From: Caulobacter sp. 602-2
GTDB lineage: Bacteria; Pseudomonadota; Alphaproteobacteria; Caulobacterales; Caulobacteraceae
Direction: 5' to 3'
Assembly: GCF_011043625.1 (NCBI RefSeq)
Contig: NZ_JAAKGT010000002.1
Coordinates: forward strand, 558,001 to 622,000
DNA length: 64,000 nucleotides
Below are positions 50,615 to 61,969 of the stretch, one piece after another. Every line of letters begins with the position of its first letter. The first letter of the stretch is position 1. The notes under the pieces are model-generated. The model did no database searches. It saw only the letters and a list, made by a program, of their open reading frames with translations, and had not been told where the DNA came from. The position numbers and the translations under genes are program-made.

Positions 50615-50694
50615 CGCGCCCCTCTGCGAGAGTGCGATTAGAGCTTAACAATCTGGAGTTGTCGAGAGCGCGTTCGCCCCTCTATCCAACACCC

Positions 50695-50843
50695 GTCATC
50701 CCGGACGAAGGGCCGCATAGCGGACCGCAGATCCGGGACCCAGGAGTCGCCGCAAAGCGCCGGCGACCGCTTGGGTGGAGGATCAATACGCCGCGCCCAG
50801 TCCCCTAGGTCCCGGATAAGCGCTGCGCGCTTTCCGGGATGAC
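50695..50843. repeat. Intergenic inverted-repeat element
   Basis: Arms GTCATCCCGGA (50695-50705) and TCCGGGATGAC (50833-50843). Inner matching arms are GATCCGGGACCCA and GGTCCCGGAT, and there are nested GC hairpins. It is about 150 bases between the radC and metQ genes. Repeats of this type are scattered in Caulobacter-like genomes (from memory); no coding function. Confidence 0.75.
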
Positions 50844-50871
50844 GACCTGAATGGAGAGCGAAAGGAAGAAA

Positions 50872-51675
50872 TCAGAACGCCGGAACCACCGCGCCCTTGT
50901 ACTTCTCCGCCATGAACGCCTTCACCTCGGGCGAGGTCAGGGCCTTGGCCAGCTTGGCCACGCGGGGGTCGGACGCATTGTCCGGACGGGTGACCAGGAA
51001 GTTCACGTAAGGGCTGGTCTTGTCCTCGATCAGCAGGGCGTCCTTGGCCGGGTCGAGCTTGGCGTCCAGCGCATAGTTGGTGTTGATCACCGCCAGGTCG
51101 ACCTGATTCAGCACCCGCGGCAGGGTCGCCGATTCCAGCTCCTTGAACTTCAGGCCCTTGGGATTGGCGGTGATGTCCTTCAGCGTCGAGACCGGGTTGG
51201 ACGGGTCCTTCAGGGTGATCAGGCCGTTCTTGTTGAGCAGCAGCAGGGCGCGGCCGCCGTTGCTGGGCTCGTTGGGGATGGCCACCGTGGCGCCGGCCGG
51301 CAGGTCGGCGATGGCCTTGATCTTCGCCGAATAGGCGCCCAGCGGCTCGATGTGAACGCCGGCTGCCTTGACCAGGCCCCAGCCGCGATCGGCGTTGACG
51401 GTGTCGAGATAGGGTCCGGTCTGGAAGTAGTTGGCGTCCAGGCGCCGCTCGGCCAGCTGCACGTTGGGCTGGACGTAGTCGTTGAACACCTTGATGTCGA
51501 TCTTCAGGCCTTCGGCCGCCAGCTTCGGCTTGATGAACTCTAGCACCTCGGCGTGCGGCACGGCGGTGGCGCCGACCACCAGGGTGTCGGCGGCCGACGG
51601 CGCGGGCTGGCGATTGCAGGCGGCCAGCAGGGCGAAGGCGGCGAGGCTGAGGAGGGCGGCGCGGCGGGCGACCAT
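50872..51675 (-). CDS. metQ: MetQ: D-methionine-binding lipoprotein
   Basis: A 267-residue lipoprotein with lipobox LLAACNRQ, then the NlpA/MetQ family: VVGATAVPHAEVLEFIKPKL, IDIKVFNDYVQPNVQLAERR, DANYFQTGPYLDTV, GLITLKDPSNPVST and VDLAVINTNYAL. It binds methionine for the MetNI importer encoded 2 kb away (53297-54957) on the same strand. Two unrelated genes lie between, an unusual split of the metNIQ cluster. Confidence 0.92.
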   Translation of the reverse strand: MVARRAALLSLAAFALLAACNRQPAPSAADTLVVGATAVPHAEVLEFIKPKLAAEGLKIDIKVFNDYVQPNVQLAERRLDANYFQTGPYLDTVNADRGWGLVKAAGVHIEPLGAYSAKIKAIADLPAGATVAIPNEPSNGGRALLLLNKNGLITLKDPSNPVSTLKDITANPKGLKFKELESATLPRVLNQVDLAVINTNYALDAKLDPAKDALLIEDKTSPYVNFLVTRPDNASDPRVAKLAKALTSPEVKAFMAEKYKGAVVPAF

Positions 51676-51832
51676 GAACGGCTCCGGTAAGTCGATAATT
51701 CCGGGAGGGTATTGCGCGAAAACGCCGCCCGCACGGAATCAGTTTTCCTGAGGCGGGCAAGAGGACCCGGGCGCGGACGCGGTTGGCGCGCCGACAGCTT
51801 GACTATAGGTTGCGCCAGGAACCCCTGCAGCC

Positions 51833-52300
51833 ATGAGCGCCCCGATGCAGACGCCCGCCCTTTGCGCCCTCGCCGGCCTCCTCGCGATGGCGACGACCAA
51901 CGCCGCCCAGACCCTGGAAGGTCCCATGCGCATCGCCAAGGACCTGCAGTCGGTGCGCATCGGCGAATACGACTATCCGCTCGACTGGGCCGAAGGCCAG
52001 AAGCTGGACGAGGTGACCCGTGAGCTGCAGAGCGGCCTGACGTTCAACAAGCTGACCACCAGGGTCACCGACTGCGACGCCGGCCTGTCCATGCCGACCA
52101 GCACCACCAGCAACTATGCTGGCAAGATCTATGGCGGGGTCTGCACCCTGACGACCGAGGGCGTGACGCAGCGCGCGCTGATCTGCCACGACGACATGGT
52201 GGGCGATGTCGCCGTGGAGGGGGCCCGGGACGCCGTCGGCACGATGCTGGAACGGCGCCGCCTGATCGAGCTGACCGTGCGGCGCTGCCTGGGAACCTGA
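51833..52300 (+). CDS. Secreted hypothetical protein
   Basis: 155 residues with a signal peptide (TPALCALAGLLAMATTNAAQ). The mature part contains four cysteines (VTDCDAGL, GVCTLTTEG, LICHDDM, RRCLGT) and no known motif. It is probably periplasmic, with disulfides. It is divergent from metQ, with 157 bases between the starts. Confidence 0.75.
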   Translation: MSAPMQTPALCALAGLLAMATTNAAQTLEGPMRIAKDLQSVRIGEYDYPLDWAEGQKLDEVTRELQSGLTFNKLTTRVTDCDAGLSMPTSTTSNYAGKIYGGVCTLTTEGVTQRALICHDDMVGDVAVEGARDAVGTMLERRRLIELTVRRCLGT

Positions 52301-52306
52301 GCCGCC

Positions 52307-52666
52307 TCAGTCGTCGTTGGCCGGGTCTTCGGGACCCTGGATCGTCCAGTTCGACACGAAGTCGGGGTTCTCCAGCACCTCGCCGTTGGCCAGGGTGTAG
52401 GTCCCCGGCTGGGCGGACCTGATGTTCGAGGTCTGCGGCGGCAGCAGGTAGGTGTCGCCGTCCTCCTCCTCGGTCAGCAGGTCGACGAGGATGCCTTCCT
52501 GCGGATCGGCCGACAGGATGACGCCGTGGAACTGCTCGACCTCCTCGATCTCGCCGCCGGCGTCGAGGAAGGTCAGGCCCACCAGGATGGTCCGGCCCGG
52601 CAGGGTGTCGGCCAGCGCCTGGTCCCAGTGCTCGGGCGGCGGGGCGGAGAGGATTTCGTCGGTCAT
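52307..52666 (-). CDS. Hypothetical acidic protein
   Basis: 119 residues, acidic, predicted beta-rich (TILVGLTFLDAGGEIEEVEQ, HGVILSADPQEGILVDLL, YLLPPQTSNI). No family recognised. It converges with the secreted gene at 51833 with 6 bases between stop codons. Confidence 0.75.
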   Translation of the reverse strand: MTDEILSAPPPEHWDQALADTLPGRTILVGLTFLDAGGEIEEVEQFHGVILSADPQEGILVDLLTEEEDGDTYLLPPQTSNIRSAQPGTYTLANGEVLENPDFVSNWTIQGPEDPANDD

Positions 52667-52706
52667 CCGGGGTTCTTAAGCGCTCAGGGCCGAAACCGGC
52701 AAGGCG

Positions 52707-52813
52707 TTGCGTCCTTCGAGGCTCGCCTCCCGGCTCGCACCTCAGGATGAGGACCGCCTTGCCCTGAACGCCTCATCCTGAGGCGCCCGCGAAGCGGGCC
52801 TCGAAGGACGCAA
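52707..52813. repeat. Intergenic inverted-repeat element
   Basis: Outer arms TTGCGTCCTTCGAGGC (52707-52722) and GCCTCGAAGGACGCAA (52798-52813). Inner arms CCTCAGGATGAGG (52740-52752) and CCTCATCCTGAGG (52771-52783). It forms a long two-part hairpin between the acidic hypothetical protein and the acetyltransferase. This is a known type of dispersed repeat in related genomes (from memory). Confidence 0.8.
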
Positions 52814-52817
52814 GGTC

Positions 52818-53300
52818 TCACCCCAGGCGCTTGGCCCGCGTCAGGTTCAGCGGCGCATAGCCGGCGGCGGCGAAGAAGGCCTGGGCGCCGGCGTTGTCGG
52901 CCCAGGCGTCGAGGACGACGGTCTCCAGGCCGAGCGCCCTCGCCTCGCCCTCCAGCGCGGCCAGCAGGGCCGCGGCGATCCCCCGGCGACGAAAGGCCGG
53001 GTCTACCACCAGATGATGCAGGTAGAGCCGTCGGCGCGCCAGGGCGAAGGGCGTCTCGGCGCGGTCCTGGATCTCGCCCCAGGCGTAGCCGGCCGCCGCG
53101 CCCTCGACCGTCGCCAGCAGCAGGCGATGCGCCGGCCCGTCCAGCGTCGCCCGCAGGAAGGCCGCCAGTTCGACCGGATCGACGACGGGCTTGAAGATCT
53201 CGGGCGAGAAGGTCGCGTGCAGGGCCTGCACGCCGGCGTTCAGCGCGACCAGGGCCGGGATGTCGGTGTCGACGGCGGGCCTGATCGCGATGGCGCTCAC
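52818..53300 (-). CDS. GNAT-family N-acetyltransferase
   Basis: A 160-residue GNAT enzyme with RPAVDTDIPALVALNAGVQ and the acetyl-CoA P-loop motif LVVDPAFRRRGIAAALLAAL, then VLDAWADNAGAQAFFAAAGY. Acceptor unknown. Its start overlaps the stop of metI by ATGA, so it is the third gene of metN-metI-GNAT and could modify methionine or a related amino acid (inference). Confidence 0.9.
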   Translation of the reverse strand: MSAIAIRPAVDTDIPALVALNAGVQALHATFSPEIFKPVVDPVELAAFLRATLDGPAHRLLLATVEGAAAGYAWGEIQDRAETPFALARRRLYLHHLVVDPAFRRRGIAAALLAALEGEARALGLETVVLDAWADNAGAQAFFAAAGYAPLNLTRAKRLG

Positions 53301-53955
53301 CGGTGCGAGACCTTCCGCACCACTGCGTCGCCGACCATCTGCAGCACCTGCACCAGGATCAGCAGCAGCACGACGGTGACCACCATGACGTCGGTCTGGA
53401 AGCGCTGGTAGCCGAAGCGGATCGCCAGGTCGCCAAGACCGCCGGCCCCGACCACGCCGGCCATGGCGGTGTAGGACACCAGCGCGATCGCCGTCACGGT
53501 CGCCCCGGCGATGATGCCGGGCATCGCTTCGGGCAGCAGCGCGCCGACCACCACCTGCCGGCGCGTGGCCCCCAGGGCGAAGCTGGCCTCGACCACGCCC
53601 TTGTCGACCTCGCGCAGGGCGGTCTCGACCAGGCGGGCGTAGAAGGGCGCGGCGCCCACCACCAGCGGCGGGATCGCGCCGGCGACGCCCAGCGAGGTGC
53701 CGACCAGCAGCACCGTCAGCGGGATCATCACGATCAGCAGGATCACGAACGGCACCGAGCGCAGGATGTTGACCAGCAGGCCCAGCGCCGTGTGCGCGGG
53801 CTTGTTCTCCAGCATCTGGCCCTTGCCGGTCAGGAACAGGATCACGCCCAGCGGCAGGCCCAGGATCACGGTCAGGACCATGGAACCGCCGAGCATGGTC
53901 AGGGTGTCGAGGCTGGCCAGGCCGATGTCGGTCCAGTCGATGTTCGAAAACAGGC

Positions 53956-53959
<4 letters not shown>
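53297..53959 (-). CDS. metI: MetI: methionine ABC permease
   Basis: A 220-residue permease with five or six membrane helices ([39 protein letters not shown]) and the EAA loop [20 protein letters not shown]. It belongs to the MetI/D-methionine permease group. The ATG overlaps the MetN stop, and the next gene overlaps its stop, so the three genes are translated together. Confidence 0.93.
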
Positions 53960-54957
<998 letters not shown>

Positions 54958-54970
54958 CGGCGGCTGGTCC

Positions 54971-57454
54971 TTACTTCGCGGCGGCGGCCGGAGCGGCCGC
55001 GCGCGGCGGGGCGTTCTTGACGTAGCGATCCATCCAGTCGGTCATCTCCCACAGGGTGTGCATCACCGACTCCCGGGCGCGATAGCCGTGGGCCTCGTAG
55101 GGCAGCACGGTGTAGCGCACGGTGGCCCCCGCGCCCTTCAGCGCGGCGTAGAAGCGCTCGCTCTGGATCGGGAAGGTGCCGGAATTGTCGTCCGCCTGGC
55201 CATGGATCAGCAGGATCGGCTCGTTGACCTGCTTCACATAGGTGAAGGGGCTCATCTTCGTATAGGTGTCGGTGGCCTGCCAGTAGGTGCGCTGCTCCGA
55301 CTGGAAGCCGAACGGCGTCAGGGTGCGGTTGTAGGCGCCCGAGCGCGCGATGCCGGCCCGGAAGAGATCGGTGTGGGCCAGCAGGTTGGCGGTCATGAAC
55401 GCGCCGTAGCTGTGGCCGCCCACGGCGATGCGGTCGCGGTCGGCCACGCCCAGGGCCACCACCGCGTCGACGGCGGCCTTGGCGTCGGCCGTCAGCTGCT
55501 CGACATAGGTGTCGTTGGGCTCGGCGCCGTCCTTGCCGATGATCGGCATGCCCGGGCCGTCCAGCACCGCATAGCCCTGGGTCAGCAGGAACAGGTGGCT
55601 GGCGCCGCCCGGACGGGTGAAGCGGTTGCCCGCGTCCACCGTCTGGCCGGCCACCGAGGCGTCGGTGAACTCTTCGGGATAGGCCCACATCAGCATCGGC
55701 AGCGGGCCGTCCTTGGCCTTGTCGTAGCCGGCCGGCAGGTACAGGTCGCCCGACAGCTTCACCCCGTCGGCGCGGCTGTAGGTGATGGTCTGCTTGGTGA
55801 CGCCGGCGAACTGCGGGGCGCGGTCGACGAAGGCCGTCAGGGCCTTGCCATTGCCGCCCTTGAGCGGCTTGACGAAGTAGTTGGGAACCTCGTCCTTGCT
55901 CTCGCGGCGGGTGATCAGGGTCTTGCCGGCCTCGTCGCCCAGGGCCACCGGGGCCTCGTAGTACGGCGCCTTGGCCTGCCAGATGCGCGAGGTCTTGCCG
56001 TCGGCCAGGTTCATCACGCCGACGAAGGGATATTCGCCCTTGGCCGTGGCGCCCTCGCCGGTGACGAACACGCCCTTGCCGTCGGGCGTGAAGTGCATGA
56101 CCGCCTCGCCCTGGGCGTTGCGGCGGCTGACCACGTCGCCCGGATCGCCGTAGCGGTCCTGGTAGTTGCGCTCCAGCAGCAGGCGGCCCGCGCCGGGCTT
56201 GGACGGGTCGATCGCCAGGCGCTTTTCCTTGCGGTTGTCGAACCAGCGGCCGGTGACCAGGGCGAAGTCGCCGCGGCCCCAGTCGATGCCGGCGTAGCGC
56301 AGATCAAGGTCGATCAGGGTGGTCGGGGCGGCGTCGAACGGCGCGGCCTGCATCAGCACGCGGTCGTGGATCTCGACCTTCTTCTTGGGATCGCCGCCGT
56401 CCTGGGCCTCGGCCCAGACCAGGGTCGAGGGCGCGTCGGAGCGCCATTGGGCCGAGCGCGGGCCGGCGACCACCGCGTCGAAGGCGGCCGGCAGGTTGTC
56501 GGCCAGCGGACGGTCGGCCAGGGTCTTGACCAGCTTGCCGTCGGCCGCGTCCAGCACCTGGATCTCGGTCGGGAACCGGCTGGCCGGCACCAGGTAGCTG
56601 TAGGGGCGCTTGAGGCGGGTGACGAGCAGGTAGCGGCCGTCGGGCGAGGCGCCGAAGCCGCTGATCACGCCGGGCGCGCCCACCGGGACGGTCGCGCCGT
56701 CGGCCAGGGCCACGCGGGCCAGCTGGCTGGTGAAGTAGTGGTCGAACAGGGCCTCGTCGTGGGCGTTCGCCAACAGGTCCTGATAGGTGCGGATGGCGGC
56801 GGTGCGGCCGGCGGCCTGCTGCACGATCGGCCCCTCGGGCGCGGCCGGCTCGGCCGGGGCGGCCCCGCGGCCGGCGGGGACCTGGCGCACCAGGAAGCCG
56901 CTGTCGTCGGGCAGCCAGTCGTAGCTGCCGCCGAAGGCCGCGTTCAGCACCGGGCCGGTCAGCTTGCGCACGCTGGCGGTCTTCAGGTCGGCGACCCACA
57001 GCTCCAGGCCCGCCTCGGCTTCCATCACCAGGGCCAGGTGCTGGCCATCCGTCGACCAGCGCGGCTCGATGAAGCGCGCGCCCTTAGGCAGGGCCACCTG
57101 CCGCACCGCGCCGGTCTTCACGTCCTCGAAGGCCAGGCTGTTCATCCAGTTGGTGCGGGCCTCGATCGGGCCGTTGGTGCGCGGATTGATGCGATAGCCG
57201 CCCAGCCGCAGGATCGGATCGGCCACCGCCCGGATCGGCGGCAGGTTCTCGCGGCCCAGCAGGGCGATGGTCTTGCGCTCGGGGCTCAGCGTGACGCCCG
57301 GCGTCGGCGCGGCGTCGAGGATCTGGGCGATCGGCGCCGGCGGCGTGCGATAGGCCTCGCCGGCGAACGCGGCGCCCGCGCCGCAGGCCATGGCCGCCAC
57401 GGCGGCCGAAGCGGTCAGCGCCAGGACACGGCGCTTGAAGCGATTATCGAACAT
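54971..57454 (-). CDS. S9 family prolyl oligopeptidase-like peptidase, secreted
   Basis: An 827-residue protein with signal peptide ([20 protein letters not shown]), a beta-propeller region to about residue 590 and a catalytic domain. That domain has Ser in [15 protein letters not shown], Asp in [14 protein letters not shown] and His in [12 protein letters not shown]. It is the acylaminoacyl-peptidase/glutamyl-endopeptidase-like type common in Caulobacter. The metN gene starts 13 bases after its stop, so metNI may be transcribed with it. Confidence 0.92.
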   Translation of the reverse strand: MFDNRFKRRVLALTASAAVAAMACGAGAAFAGEAYRTPPAPIAQILDAAPTPGVTLSPERKTIALLGRENLPPIRAVADPILRLGGYRINPRTNGPIEARTNWMNSLAFEDVKTGAVRQVALPKGARFIEPRWSTDGQHLALVMEAEAGLELWVADLKTASVRKLTGPVLNAAFGGSYDWLPDDSGFLVRQVPAGRGAAPAEPAAPEGPIVQQAAGRTAAIRTYQDLLANAHDEALFDHYFTSQLARVALADGATVPVGAPGVISGFGASPDGRYLLVTRLKRPYSYLVPASRFPTEIQVLDAADGKLVKTLADRPLADNLPAAFDAVVAGPRSAQWRSDAPSTLVWAEAQDGGDPKKKVEIHDRVLMQAAPFDAAPTTLIDLDLRYAGIDWGRGDFALVTGRWFDNRKEKRLAIDPSKPGAGRLLLERNYQDRYGDPGDVVSRRNAQGEAVMHFTPDGKGVFVTGEGATAKGEYPFVGVMNLADGKTSRIWQAKAPYYEAPVALGDEAGKTLITRRESKDEVPNYFVKPLKGGNGKALTAFVDRAPQFAGVTKQTITYSRADGVKLSGDLYLPAGYDKAKDGPLPMLMWAYPEEFTDASVAGQTVDAGNRFTRPGGASHLFLLTQGYAVLDGPGMPIIGKDGAEPNDTYVEQLTADAKAAVDAVVALGVADRDRIAVGGHSYGAFMTANLLAHTDLFRAGIARSGAYNRTLTPFGFQSEQRTYWQATDTYTKMSPFTYVKQVNEPILLIHGQADDNSGTFPIQSERFYAALKGAGATVRYTVLPYEAHGYRARESVMHTLWEMTDWMDRYVKNAPPRAAAPAAAAK

Positions 57455-57610
57455 GAAGCCCCCGGAAAACGCGTGGAAGGGGCAGCAATAGGCGCGCTTA
57501 CGGCTCAGGTGAACGGGAAAGTGCGCGCCGGGCGGGATATCGGCGGTTGGGGTTTGCGCGACGGAGAGGGCACGCCGGAACCTCCAGCCCTCGCAGCCGC
57601 GGATTGGGGG

Positions 57611-59197
57611 CTAGTAGATCGCCGCTGCCAAGGCCTCATTGCTCGGCGCCTCGGCGGAAGTCGGCGCACTTGGCTGAGCCGAGACCGGCTCGGAAGGCTC
57701 GACGGCAGGCGGCGGCGCCGCCGCGGCGGTCTCGGCGGCGGTAGCGATTTTGCGCTTGGGTCGAGCCGGCTTGTTTTTGACCACGACAGGTTGCGGCTCG
57801 GCGACGGGCGCAACGGCCGCCGTGTCATCGGCGGCGCTCGGGCTGCTTGGCCAATGCGCCTGGGTCCATTGCACGCCGAAAACCAGCGCGAAGACAATGA
57901 CTGACAGTAGAACCCAGTCGCCCGCCAAATATTTTCGCGGCCTAGCGGCGAAGGCCAGCGGCCCTTCAAACGGATCCTGATCCGCCGGGGTCTCATCGAC
58001 CGGCGCCGGCAGAGCGACGGCGTCGGCACTGCTTCCCAAGGACAGTTGCCGCTCGTGCTCGGCCAGAGCCCTGGCCAGACTGGCGCCCTTGTCGAAGTCG
58101 CTCACCATGTACGCTTCGGCCAAGCCCGTCCCGCTGGATAGCGCGAAGGCGCCGTACCGCATCACGGGGATCTGGTAGTTGTTGTTAAAGCGCATATCGC
58201 GCGACCCATTCTTGTTGGCGTACTTCCAAGTCGCGTCAACTTGCGTCGCATCTGCGGGCGCGCCTTCCTCCTCAATGAAGTTCGACGGCGCGTAGCGGCA
58301 ATCAACCTCATCAAATTCGATGAGGGCGAAATCGCCGTTCTGCTCCCTCATCATGAAAAAGCCGGGATAGATTTGAAGAGGGCGGCCATTGGCGTTGCCC
58401 AGTCGGAGGACCTTGAACTCCGTCTGGACCAGTTCCGGCTCTACCATCTCGAAAGTCACCGACTCCCGTGTCAGGGCAGTGGACGCGGTCGTTCGCGCCG
58501 CGACCCGATCGACGCCAGCTCGGCTCGTGACGTCCCAAATGCGACGACATGATGTGACGCGCTCAAAGGCCGTGACTAGGTTGGCGTAGCTCGCCCGGGC
58601 CTGCGGACCAAGATTGAAATCGACCTCGACGAAGCAGCCGTCGAGCTGGGCCTTGACGTCTTCGTGTGCGTCGTAGGCCAAGTTGGCCGCTTCCACGAGA
58701 CCCGGGATCCAGCGCTTCGTAACCAAGCGCACGATCACCGTTTCCGCCAAGCGCAGGCGACTACTAGCCCGCCTCAATACCTCCGCCGTGTTGGCATGCG
58801 CGCGGAGCAGTTCGGATTTTCGTTGCCGGGCGGCGTTGATCAACGCCTTCAGGTCGCTGAGCCCCGCGCTCGTCAGTTGGTTGACGTCCGCGCTGCGGAT
58901 CTCCTGTTCGGTTCCTGGGATCGCCGCCACGCCCGGATGGCCCCGAGGGGGTGGGCGCTGAGGCTCAACCCATGCCGATGCGGGTTCGGAAACCTGCAGC
59001 GGCCTGCTCACCGGGGGCGAAATGCGCGTCCGATAGGACAGGCCCGTGCCGGGAAGACTAAGGTTGAGATGAGAACCCCGCTGACCAAGGGTCACGGTGG
59101 CGCCGCGGACGCCGACGGTCGTACTCACTCCGCTGCGGCTGAAATTGAGGCGGACACCCGGAAACAGCCGCACCGATCGCCGAAATCGCAGTCCCAT
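57611..59197 (-). CDS. DUF4236-containing membrane protein
   Basis: 528 residues from the ATG at 59197 (GGAGG upstream). The N-terminal 55 residues, GLRFRRSVRLFPGVRLNFSR, GVSTTVGVRGATVTLG and LSLPGTGLSYR, are the DUF4236 domain. A long helical middle region follows. A membrane helix lies near residue 440 (GDWVLLSVIVFALVFGVQW), and a Pro/Ala-rich C-terminal tail ends SEAPSNEALAAAIY. Function unknown. Confidence 0.8.
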   Translation of the reverse strand: MGLRFRRSVRLFPGVRLNFSRSGVSTTVGVRGATVTLGQRGSHLNLSLPGTGLSYRTRISPPVSRPLQVSEPASAWVEPQRPPPRGHPGVAAIPGTEQEIRSADVNQLTSAGLSDLKALINAARQRKSELLRAHANTAEVLRRASSRLRLAETVIVRLVTKRWIPGLVEAANLAYDAHEDVKAQLDGCFVEVDFNLGPQARASYANLVTAFERVTSCRRIWDVTSRAGVDRVAARTTASTALTRESVTFEMVEPELVQTEFKVLRLGNANGRPLQIYPGFFMMREQNGDFALIEFDEVDCRYAPSNFIEEEGAPADATQVDATWKYANKNGSRDMRFNNNYQIPVMRYGAFALSSGTGLAEAYMVSDFDKGASLARALAEHERQLSLGSSADAVALPAPVDETPADQDPFEGPLAFAARPRKYLAGDWVLLSVIVFALVFGVQWTQAHWPSSPSAADDTAAVAPVAEPQPVVVKNKPARPKRKIATAAETAAAAPPPAVEPSEPVSAQPSAPTSAEAPSNEALAAAIY

Positions 59198-59437
59198 TTC
59201 CCCTCCGCGCCACCCCACGCGCAGAGCGACGCCCTACGCAACCGGCACCCCTCATAGTAGAGCTTGGCTAGGGATTTGCACAATAATCTGAGCATCGTCG
59301 GAGGGTTGCGCGGGAGCGGTTGGCGCTCGGGGCTTCCAAGCTTATCCGCCTGATTTATGACGCGCCCGCGTACGGAGATCGCAAAGCTCGCGTCGCCGAT
59401 AATATAATAGCCCCGAGGCGCAAAAAGCGCCGCCCCC

Positions 59438-60712
59438 CTACCGCCTCACCACCGCCCCGCCCTTCATCACGAACACCGGCTTCTCCAGCACGGTCACGTC
59501 GGCCAGCGGGTCGCCCGACACAGCGATCAGGTCGGCGTAGCGGCCGGCGCTCACCTGTCCCAGATCCTTGTCGCGCCCCAGGGCCTGGGCGGCGTTCACC
59601 GTCGCGGCCTGGATGGCCTGCAGCGGGGTGGCGCCATAGCGGACCATCACCGCGAACTGCCTGGCGTTGTCGCCGTGCGGATAGACCCCGGCGTCGGTGC
59701 CGTAGATCATCTTCACACCGCCCTTGAGGGCCTTGCGGAAGTTCTCGCGCTGGACCTCGGCGATGTCGCGGTCCTTGCGCAGGTTGTCCTCCAGCACCCC
59801 GTTCCGGGCGCCTTCGGCCTGGGTGTAGTCGGTGTTGTAGATGTCCATCGAGAACCAGGTTCCCTTCTGGGCGGCCAGCCTGATCCCCTCGTCGTCGACG
59901 AGGCTGGCGTGTTCGATGGTGTCGATGCCGGCGCGGATCGCCTCCCGGATGCCGGCGCCGCCGTGGGCGTGGGCGGCGACCTTGAGGCCGGCCATGTGGG
60001 CCTCGTCGGCCACGGCCTTCATCTCTTCGTAGGTCAGTTGCTGCTGGCCCGGCTCGTCGCCGCGCGAGAAGACCCCGCCGGTGGCGCAGATCTTGATCAC
60101 CTGGGCGCCGTACTTCTTCAGCGTGCGCACCGCCTTGCGGGCCTCGTCGGGGCTGTCGATGTTGTAGGGGGCCTTCTGGTCCATCGACGGCGGGAAGAAG
60201 GTGCTGTCGCAGTGCCCGCCGGTGGCCCCGATGGCGTAGGTGGCGGTGACGACGCGCGGCCCGGGCACGACACCCTCGTCGATCGCCTCGCGCAGGCCCA
60301 CGTCGTTGAAGCGGTCGGCCCCGACGTTGCGCACGGTGGTGAAGCCGGCGTTCAGGGTGGCCTTGGCGTTGGCGGTCTGGGTCACGCTCCAGAAGGCGTC
60401 GCTGAACTGCAGGGCGTTGTAGCCGCCATAGACCGGCGAGGCGTCGAGATGCACGTGCATGTCGATCAGGCCCGGCAGCAGGGTCGCGCCCGGCAGGTCG
60501 ACGGCCTCGGCGCCGGCGGGGATCGGAAAGTCGCCAGCCTTGCCGACGGCGGTGATCCGCCCGCCGACCACCAGCACCACGGGCTTGTCGACATAGCGCC
60601 CGGAGGCGACATCGAGCAGGCGGGCGGCGGTGACGACCTTGGTCTCGGCGGCGTGCGCGGCGCCGGCGCTCAGCGCCAGGGCGGCCAGGGTCGAAATCGT
60701 CAGTCCACGCAT
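59438..60712 (-). CDS. Secreted amidohydrolase (Xaa-Pro/Arg-Lys carboxypeptidase type)
   Basis: A 424-residue protein with signal peptide (ISTLAALALSAGAAHAAE). Metal ligands of the amidohydrolase fold are present: GLIDMHVHLDAS, the candidate carboxylated Lys in AQVIKICATGG, VAAHAHGGAGI, DTIEHASLVD and YGTDAGVYPHG. Enzymes of this family in Caulobacter act on dipeptides with C-terminal Arg/Lys or proline; the true substrate is not readable. Confidence 0.9.
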   Translation of the reverse strand: MRGLTISTLAALALSAGAAHAAETKVVTAARLLDVASGRYVDKPVVLVVGGRITAVGKAGDFPIPAGAEAVDLPGATLLPGLIDMHVHLDASPVYGGYNALQFSDAFWSVTQTANAKATLNAGFTTVRNVGADRFNDVGLREAIDEGVVPGPRVVTATYAIGATGGHCDSTFFPPSMDQKAPYNIDSPDEARKAVRTLKKYGAQVIKICATGGVFSRGDEPGQQQLTYEEMKAVADEAHMAGLKVAAHAHGGAGIREAIRAGIDTIEHASLVDDEGIRLAAQKGTWFSMDIYNTDYTQAEGARNGVLEDNLRKDRDIAEVQRENFRKALKGGVKMIYGTDAGVYPHGDNARQFAVMVRYGATPLQAIQAATVNAAQALGRDKDLGQVSAGRYADLIAVSGDPLADVTVLEKPVFVMKGGAVVRR

Positions 60713-60772
60713 GCGTCGGCCTCGCGCTGAGTTGCAGGCGAGAACGCTAGAGCGTGACCGTGAAAGTGGAAA

Positions 60773-60803
60773 GGGCGGCCGCGCATGGCGACCGCCCCTT
60801 TTT
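60773..60803. terminator. Bidirectional hairpin between amidohydrolase promoter region and hydrolase 3' end
   Basis: GGGCGG (60773-60778) and CCGCCC (60792-60797) with CTTTTT on the plus side and CTTTCC on the minus side. It ends the hydrolase transcript before the amidohydrolase start region. Confidence 0.55.
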
Positions 60804-60805
60804 CG

Positions 60806-61777
60806 TCAGGCCTTGAAGAAGGCCAGCAGGTCCGGGTTGATGATCTCCGGATGGGTCGTGCACATGCCGTGCGGCAGACCCTTGTAGACCTTCAGCTCGC
60901 CCTTCTTGACCAGCTTGGCCGACAGCAGCGCGGAGTCGGCGATCGGCACGATCTGGTCGTCGTCGCCGTGCATGACCAGCACCGGCACGTCGACCTTCTT
61001 GAGGTCGTCGGTGAAGTCGGTCTCGGAGAAGGCCTTGATGCAGTCGTAGTGGGCCTTGACGCTGCCGGTCATGCCCTGACGCCACCAGTTCCAGATCACG
61101 CCCTGGTCGACCTTCGCGCCCGGACGGTTGAAGCCGTAGAACGGGCCGGCCGGCACGTCGTAGAAGAACTGGGCGCGGTTGGCGGCGGTGGCGGCGCGGA
61201 AGCCGTCGAACACCTCGATCGGCAGGCCGCCCGGGTTCTTGTCGCTCTTGACCATGATCGGCGGGACCGCGCCGATCAGCACGGCTTTCGCCACGCGGCC
61301 CGGCTTGGCGCGGGCGACGTAGTGGATCACCTCGCCGCCGCCGGTCGAGTGGCCGACGTGGATGGCGTTCTTCAGGTCGAGGTGGTCGGTCAGGGCCGCG
61401 ACGTCGGCGGCGTAGGTGTCCATCTCGTTGCCGGTGTCGGTCTGGGTCGAACGGCCGTGACCGCGACGGTCATGGGCGATCACCCGGAAGCCCTGGGCGT
61501 AGAAGAACATCATCTGGTTGTCCCAGTCGTCGGCCGTCAGCGGCCAGCCGTGGTGGAACACGATCGGCTGGGCGGTCTTGGGACCCCAGTCCTTGTAGTA
61601 GATCTGCACGCCGTCCTTGGTCGTGACGAAACCGCTGCTCATGGTCTTGGCTCCTGGGGAAGAGGTCGCGGGCGCAGCCGCGGCGAAGGACGGCGCGACC
61701 GCGAAAGCCGCCAGGCCCAGGCCAGCGGCGAGGACGTCCCTGCGCGAGGCGCCGTCGTCGGAAGGTTGGGTGGTCAT
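60806..61777 (-). CDS. Tat-exported alpha/beta hydrolase (haloperoxidase-like)
   Basis: 323 residues from the ATG at 61777. The N-terminal Tat signal is [20 protein letters not shown]. The hydrolase part matches non-haem chloroperoxidases/esterases: [23 protein letters not shown], the nucleophile in [14 protein letters not shown], the acid in [11 protein letters not shown] and the His in [13 protein letters not shown]. The natural substrate is unknown; peroxidase activity in such proteins is usually a side reaction. Confidence 0.92.
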   Translation of the reverse strand: MTTQPSDDGASRRDVLAAGLGLAAFAVAPSFAAAAPATSSPGAKTMSSGFVTTKDGVQIYYKDWGPKTAQPIVFHHGWPLTADDWDNQMMFFYAQGFRVIAHDRRGHGRSTQTDTGNEMDTYAADVAALTDHLDLKNAIHVGHSTGGGEVIHYVARAKPGRVAKAVLIGAVPPIMVKSDKNPGGLPIEVFDGFRAATAANRAQFFYDVPAGPFYGFNRPGAKVDQGVIWNWWRQGMTGSVKAHYDCIKAFSETDFTDDLKKVDVPVLVMHGDDDQIVPIADSALLSAKLVKKGELKVYKGLPHGMCTTHPEIINPDLLAFFKA

Positions 61778-61969
61778 CGCTCGCCCTCTGCATCGAACAA
61801 TCGGGGACGGCGTCATGCCGTTCCCGAGCCCGTGCAAGGTGGCCCAGCGCGCCCGATGGGGCTTGAACGTATCGCGCGACCGCTGGGACGAACGCGCCGA
61901 GGCGTTGGCGAACGGCGAAGACTGGAAGGGACGTTTGCGGTCCCCGAGCTCAGGCGCCATCTTCGCGCG

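Noticed and set aside
50938..51760. Overlapping minus-strand frame covering metQ (325 codons)
   Set aside because: Pro/Arg/Gly-rich out-of-frame reading of metQ; the lipobox and MetQ motifs are in the other frame.
54958..54970. SAM-responsive riboswitch before metN
   Set aside because: Only 13 bases separate metN from the upstream peptidase gene and I saw no SAM-I/SAM-II core in the nearby sequence.
59410..59437. Small hairpin GGCGC-AAAAA-GCGCC near the amidohydrolase stop as a terminator
   Set aside because: Stem only 5 bp and no T-tract on the relevant strand; not strong enough to list.
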